NCBI GenBank assembly: GCA_000442125.1
Contig: KE546973.1
Coordinates: 868,001 to 932,000, forward strand
Source: Opeltia flavorubescens
Lineage: Eukaryota; Ascomycota; Lecanoromycetes; Teloschistales; Teloschistaceae
DNA length: 64,000 nt
Reading direction: 5' to 3'
In this document: in pieces, positions 60,927-64,000 of the stretch
Position numbering within the stretch: the stretch's first letter is position 1
How the letters are laid out: every line of letters starts with the position of its first letter
Translations under genes and position numbers: made by a program
Notes under the pieces: model-generated
What the model saw: the letters and a program-made list of their open reading frames with translations, nothing else
The model's database searches: none
What the model was told of the DNA's origin: nothing

Positions 60927-62498
60927 CTATCTCGAACAACATATTACTTTCAGGATTTTCTGCAATGTGCTCGGCGGTTGCTCAGGAATTTGTTGCCTCG
61001 AATTTGGTTGTAGTGGTGTTTGCTGGTTCATCCCTGGATTCAGCTGACTCATCCGCGGAAGATTGGCTGTCGAACTTGTGAATTGAGCCTGGGTTGATGG
61101 GGTCGGAGTTTCGTTGTTTGCGAGCCCCCCTGCCACTCCGCTGTAACGCTTTGGTATGGCGGCGCCGGAGGCACCTGGCCGCTTGTTGCCCACTCCCGGT
61201 TTGCCCGGTCCTGGGGGCAGGGGCTGCGGAGCGTTTAAACGGTTGGCATTGAGCACGGGCTGGGGCCCTCGAGGCGTCTCAGCTCCTCCACCCAGCGGTT
61301 TTGTTGAGGGGTTGTTGGGTGCCGCGTTTGCCGCATGCAGAAGCTGGGATGGATGCTGCTTCATGTTTTCCCATCCCTTGCCATTGTTAAGCTTCATCCA
61401 GTCGTACTCGCCATCCTCGACGTCTCCTGTATTTTTCAGCGCTTGAGTGAACAAGTCTCTAAGGTAGTCATAATCTGGCGTGTCTTCAAAGCCGAGATTG
61501 CGGACATAGCTCAGATATTTGTTAAACTCTTCTGCAACTGCATTCAGCATTAACACTGATCTTAACATCGTAGCAGAAGAGAGCACGTACCAGGGTATCC
61601 GTCACATAAATCCTTTATCGCTGTGGTTTGCTTCTTTTCACCAATCTTTTCGTACTTTTGCTTATTCGTGGCAGCTTTGAGCCCTTGCCATGGCAACCCG
61701 CCACGGAGGAAATACATGAAGACGTGACCCAGTGCCTCCAAATCATCTCTCCGTGATTGTTCGCGGCCAAGATGTGTATTTATGCTCATGTAACGCGCCG
61801 TGCCAGATAACGACTTGCGCTCCCGATAGGGTATGTGCTGTTTTGTTTTGGGGTCCCGGTATTGTTTGGCCATGCCGAAGTCCACAACATGGATGACGTT
61901 GGCTGATTTAGAGCCGGGTCTGCCAATCAGGAAATTGTCTGGTTTGATGTCTCGGTATATGAGATTCTTCTCGTGTATAGTTTGGACTCGCGACAACTGC
62001 AAATCGTAAGTCAAAAAGCGTAGAAATCGAAATTGGAAATGATTCTCACCATCTGTTTGGCTACCATAACAACAGTCTTAGGAGAGAATCTTCTGTTGCA
62101 ATGATCGAAAAGGTCCTCAAGTGACGGTCCTAGAAGGTCGATCACAAGGATATTGTGGAGGCCTTCTTGGCCAAAGTAATAGACATTGGGTATACCGGCT
62201 ATCTGATTTAGCCAGTAAGATAGACAAGCTTGGGTAAATACTTACGACACCCGACCAGAATCTTGTACGTTCGGTATTCATCCCTGAGCTGAGGAGCGTC
62301 GCTTTTCCTTGGTTCCTAAAGAATATTAGTTAGTCTATAGCGCAGTGCACAGCATATAGGTCTACATACAAACTTGATGGCGACCTGTTGATTATTGAGA
62401 AGGTTGGTTCCTTCAAAGATGACGCCGAAGGAGCCTTCGCCAATTTTCTTGCCGACGCGGTAGTGGACGCCCACCACGTTGGAGGAAGAAGATGCCAT
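60927..62498 (-). CDS. Casein kinase 1, membrane-anchored Yck/CkiA type
   Basis: Five exons (62370-62498, 62246-62315, 62050-62198, 61591-61996, 60927-61531) give 452 residues. Kinase motifs: [15 protein letters not shown] (Gly loop), VAIKFEPR (VAIK Lys), [26 protein letters not shown] (catalytic loop), [12 protein letters not shown] (DFG), and the CK1-specific [36 protein letters not shown] closes the domain. A Pro/Gln/Asn-rich tail ends in LKVICCSR; the double Cys near the C-terminus is the palmitoylation signal that ties Yck1/2-type kinases to the plasma membrane. They act in polarity, nutrient-sensor signalling and endocytosis. Confidence 0.95.
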
Positions 62499-63784
62499 GA
62501 GAATATGACCAAGCTAGTGATCCGAGAAGAGGGTTGTGCGAAGGTGATGAAAGAGGAGGGATCACACCAATCCGAAAACGTTCTGTGGGCAAAAAACGGA
62601 AACCGCCTTGTCAAGTGGCACTGAGACAAGAGCCTGACTGGGTGTCAATCCAAAATCGCTGAAGAGGCTGTCAAAGGTCTTATTTCGCGCGACAAAATAA
62701 AATCCACAAGATCTGTCTACAAGGTAGTCGGCCAAGCTTACCCAGATGTCGTTTGAGTCCCCACTTCAGCCGCCGATGCGAGCCCTCGGAGGGGCAACGC
62801 AACGTGATCTAAGTGCAATCAAAACGTTGAGATAGTTGCAGGGACGGTTCATGCGGTACGTCAACGGAGGAAACGGTTGATGAGCTTTGATGGAGGAAAT
62901 GAGCAGGCAAGAGGCTGAAGGTAGGGACGGGCGGGCAATCCAGATTGCTTTCCTCAGTCAATCCATGCAACTCTCAAAACACAATCGAGCCTCTAGTCAT
63001 AGATGGAACGAATGCAGAGGTAAGTGGAGGTCGAAGGTCAGTTGAGGTTGGAGTGGAAGCGGTCAGCTGCTGGTGTCGAGGTACTCAGAGTCTGGGGAGA
63101 GCAGCGGCGGAGCGACAGACAGCCTCGACAAAACGGGGCTTATTAGCGTCTTGGCATGCATCTGAGCGGTTTTTTTAAAATCGTCAAAACCCCTGATTGG
63201 CTGGTTGAGCCAAAAAGACCAAAACCATTTCAATGCCAGTATGAATAATGTTCATCTTTAGCAATGATACCTGCTATCCCCCATCAATAATGTGTTCATG
63301 AATACCAATCTGCATTTTTTATTGACAAGCTTCGACAGTCGATCCCCCACCTGACCAGCCAATTTGCCAATTTGAGAACTGCGGCACGTGTTGGAGGGAG
63401 CGGGCTAGCCCTAATTCTTTTGATCACCGAATGGTCGCTGCAGGGTCCAGGCTCTTGCTCTTGAATAAGTGCATTGACTGACAAAGACTTGCTCCGAAGT
63501 GCTATACCTAATACCAGCCAGCGATAACATTTTCGTAGATCGCCGTTGAGGCACAATACTCCAATATGTACCTACACAGAGCTGTCTGAAGACTCATTGT
63601 AGACATATTGGACTTTCATTCAAGGTTTCACACGAAAAAAAGCCCCCCCACAAAGCCGAAGGAATCGAGTCCCTGCCTGTGATCGTCAGAACTGTTGCCG
63701 GCATTATTGGCATGTTGTGCATCTCCAGGCAACCATTTCCGAATGCTTCGACCCTTCATTATTGATTTCTCAAGATATCTGTAA
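62499..63784. other. Upstream region of casein kinase gene
   Basis: About 1.3 kb between the kinase ATG (minus) and the possible plus-strand gene at the right edge. Open frames such as 62945-63178 and 63296-63556 show no protein features. Confidence 0.5.
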
Positions 63785-64000
63785 ATGATACGACTTGATC
63801 TTTGTGACCGTCCTCGAGTTATGGCACCAATAGTCTCCTTCCGCCGCGCTCTCATCGATTTTTTTATTATCATGTGCACTATCTCCCAAGTCCCGATTAT
63901 CATAGGCTCCCTCGTGGTTTTCACTGTCCTTGCCATTATCTTTCCCAGCTACTATGATCTCGAACCCTTCATCTACGTCGTTGATCTTTTAGTCAGCCTC
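63785..64000 (+). CDS. Possible N-terminus of a membrane protein (cut by right window edge)
   Basis: A plus-strand frame from the ATG at 63785 (or 63821) stays open to the window end, 72 codons. It codes a strongly hydrophobic segment (IIIGSLVVFTVLAIIFP) after a basic start. The opposite strand carries a 102-codon Arg/Lys-rich frame at 63628-63936 that is probably its shadow. No family recognised; a chance frame is possible. Confidence 0.33.
   Translation, partial: MIRLDLCDRPRVMAPIVSFRRALIDFFIIMCTISQVPIIIGSLVVFTVLAIIFPSYYDLEPFIYVVDLLVSL

Noticed and set aside
63628-63936. Minus-strand basic 102-aa frame at the right edge
   Set aside because: It overlaps a more protein-like hydrophobic frame on the plus strand; its basic composition is what the complement of hydrophobic codons gives.

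Overview
This is 64 kb of nuclear DNA from a filamentous ascomycete (Pezizomycotina). The evidence is short GT-AG introns of about 50-100 nt with CTAAC/CTGAC-like branch sites, dense genes on both strands, and the gene set: BUD6, Pbp1, GH15 glucoamylase, CHY/RING protein, fungal rhodopsin-domain membrane protein, nuclear-encoded complex I PSST. I cannot fix the class or genus. Four isolated N bases (12505, 17521, 21007, 28856) mark it as a draft assembly. I saw no rRNA, tRNA, CRISPR array, intact transposon or virus-derived element.

Layout. 1-9.1 kb: a cut-off secreted Cys-rich protein (-), BUD6 (-), and the ataxin-2 homologue PBP1 (+) head to head with BUD6. 10-16.5 kb: a DHA1-type MFS exporter, a GH15 glucoamylase with a questionable starch-binding domain, and retromer VPS29, all on the minus strand. 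17-20.5 kb: alanine-glyoxylate aminotransferase and a myo-inositol-type sugar porter (+). 22.5-30.7 kb: a CHY/RING ubiquitin ligase, a short-chain dehydrogenase (SDR), a SnoaL-like protein, the 73-aa spindle gene MZT1, and the CUE autophagy receptor CUE5. 31-41 kb: class II aldolase, a DHX35-like helicase, a PITH protein, VPS20, RIX7 and a PAP2-like membrane protein. 41-49 kb: a second SDR, an AFG1-like ATPase, TRAPP subunit TCA17 and a rhodopsin-domain protein. 50-64 kb: complex I PSST, a third SDR, mitochondrial FMT1, PP2C phosphatase, choline-phosphate cytidylyltransferase, casein kinase 1 and the possible start of one more gene at the right edge.

Most genes are conserved eukaryotic housekeeping genes, with no sign that they form one cluster or pathway. 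Several share cell-biological themes: endosome/retromer/TRAPP trafficking (VPS29, VPS20, TCA17), ubiquitin and autophagy (CHY/RING, CUE5), polarity and spindle (BUD6, MZT1, casein kinase 1), and mitochondria (AFG1, PSST, FMT1). I take this as chance neighbourhood.

I built gene models by hand from splice signals, frame continuity and remembered family sequences; exon coordinates are given for each. Some genes (MZT1, TCA17 and the left-edge gene) have little or no single long ORF and show only after exons are joined or an edge-open frame is read. I found no convincing undescribed system. The most useful oddities are a stop created at a splice junction in the glucoamylase, a PAP2 protein lacking the catalytic histidine, two neighbouring genes with 51-nt stop-free introns, a frame conflict in the rhodopsin-domain gene, and a perfect 16-bp GATA palindrome in the VPS20/RIX7 promoter.
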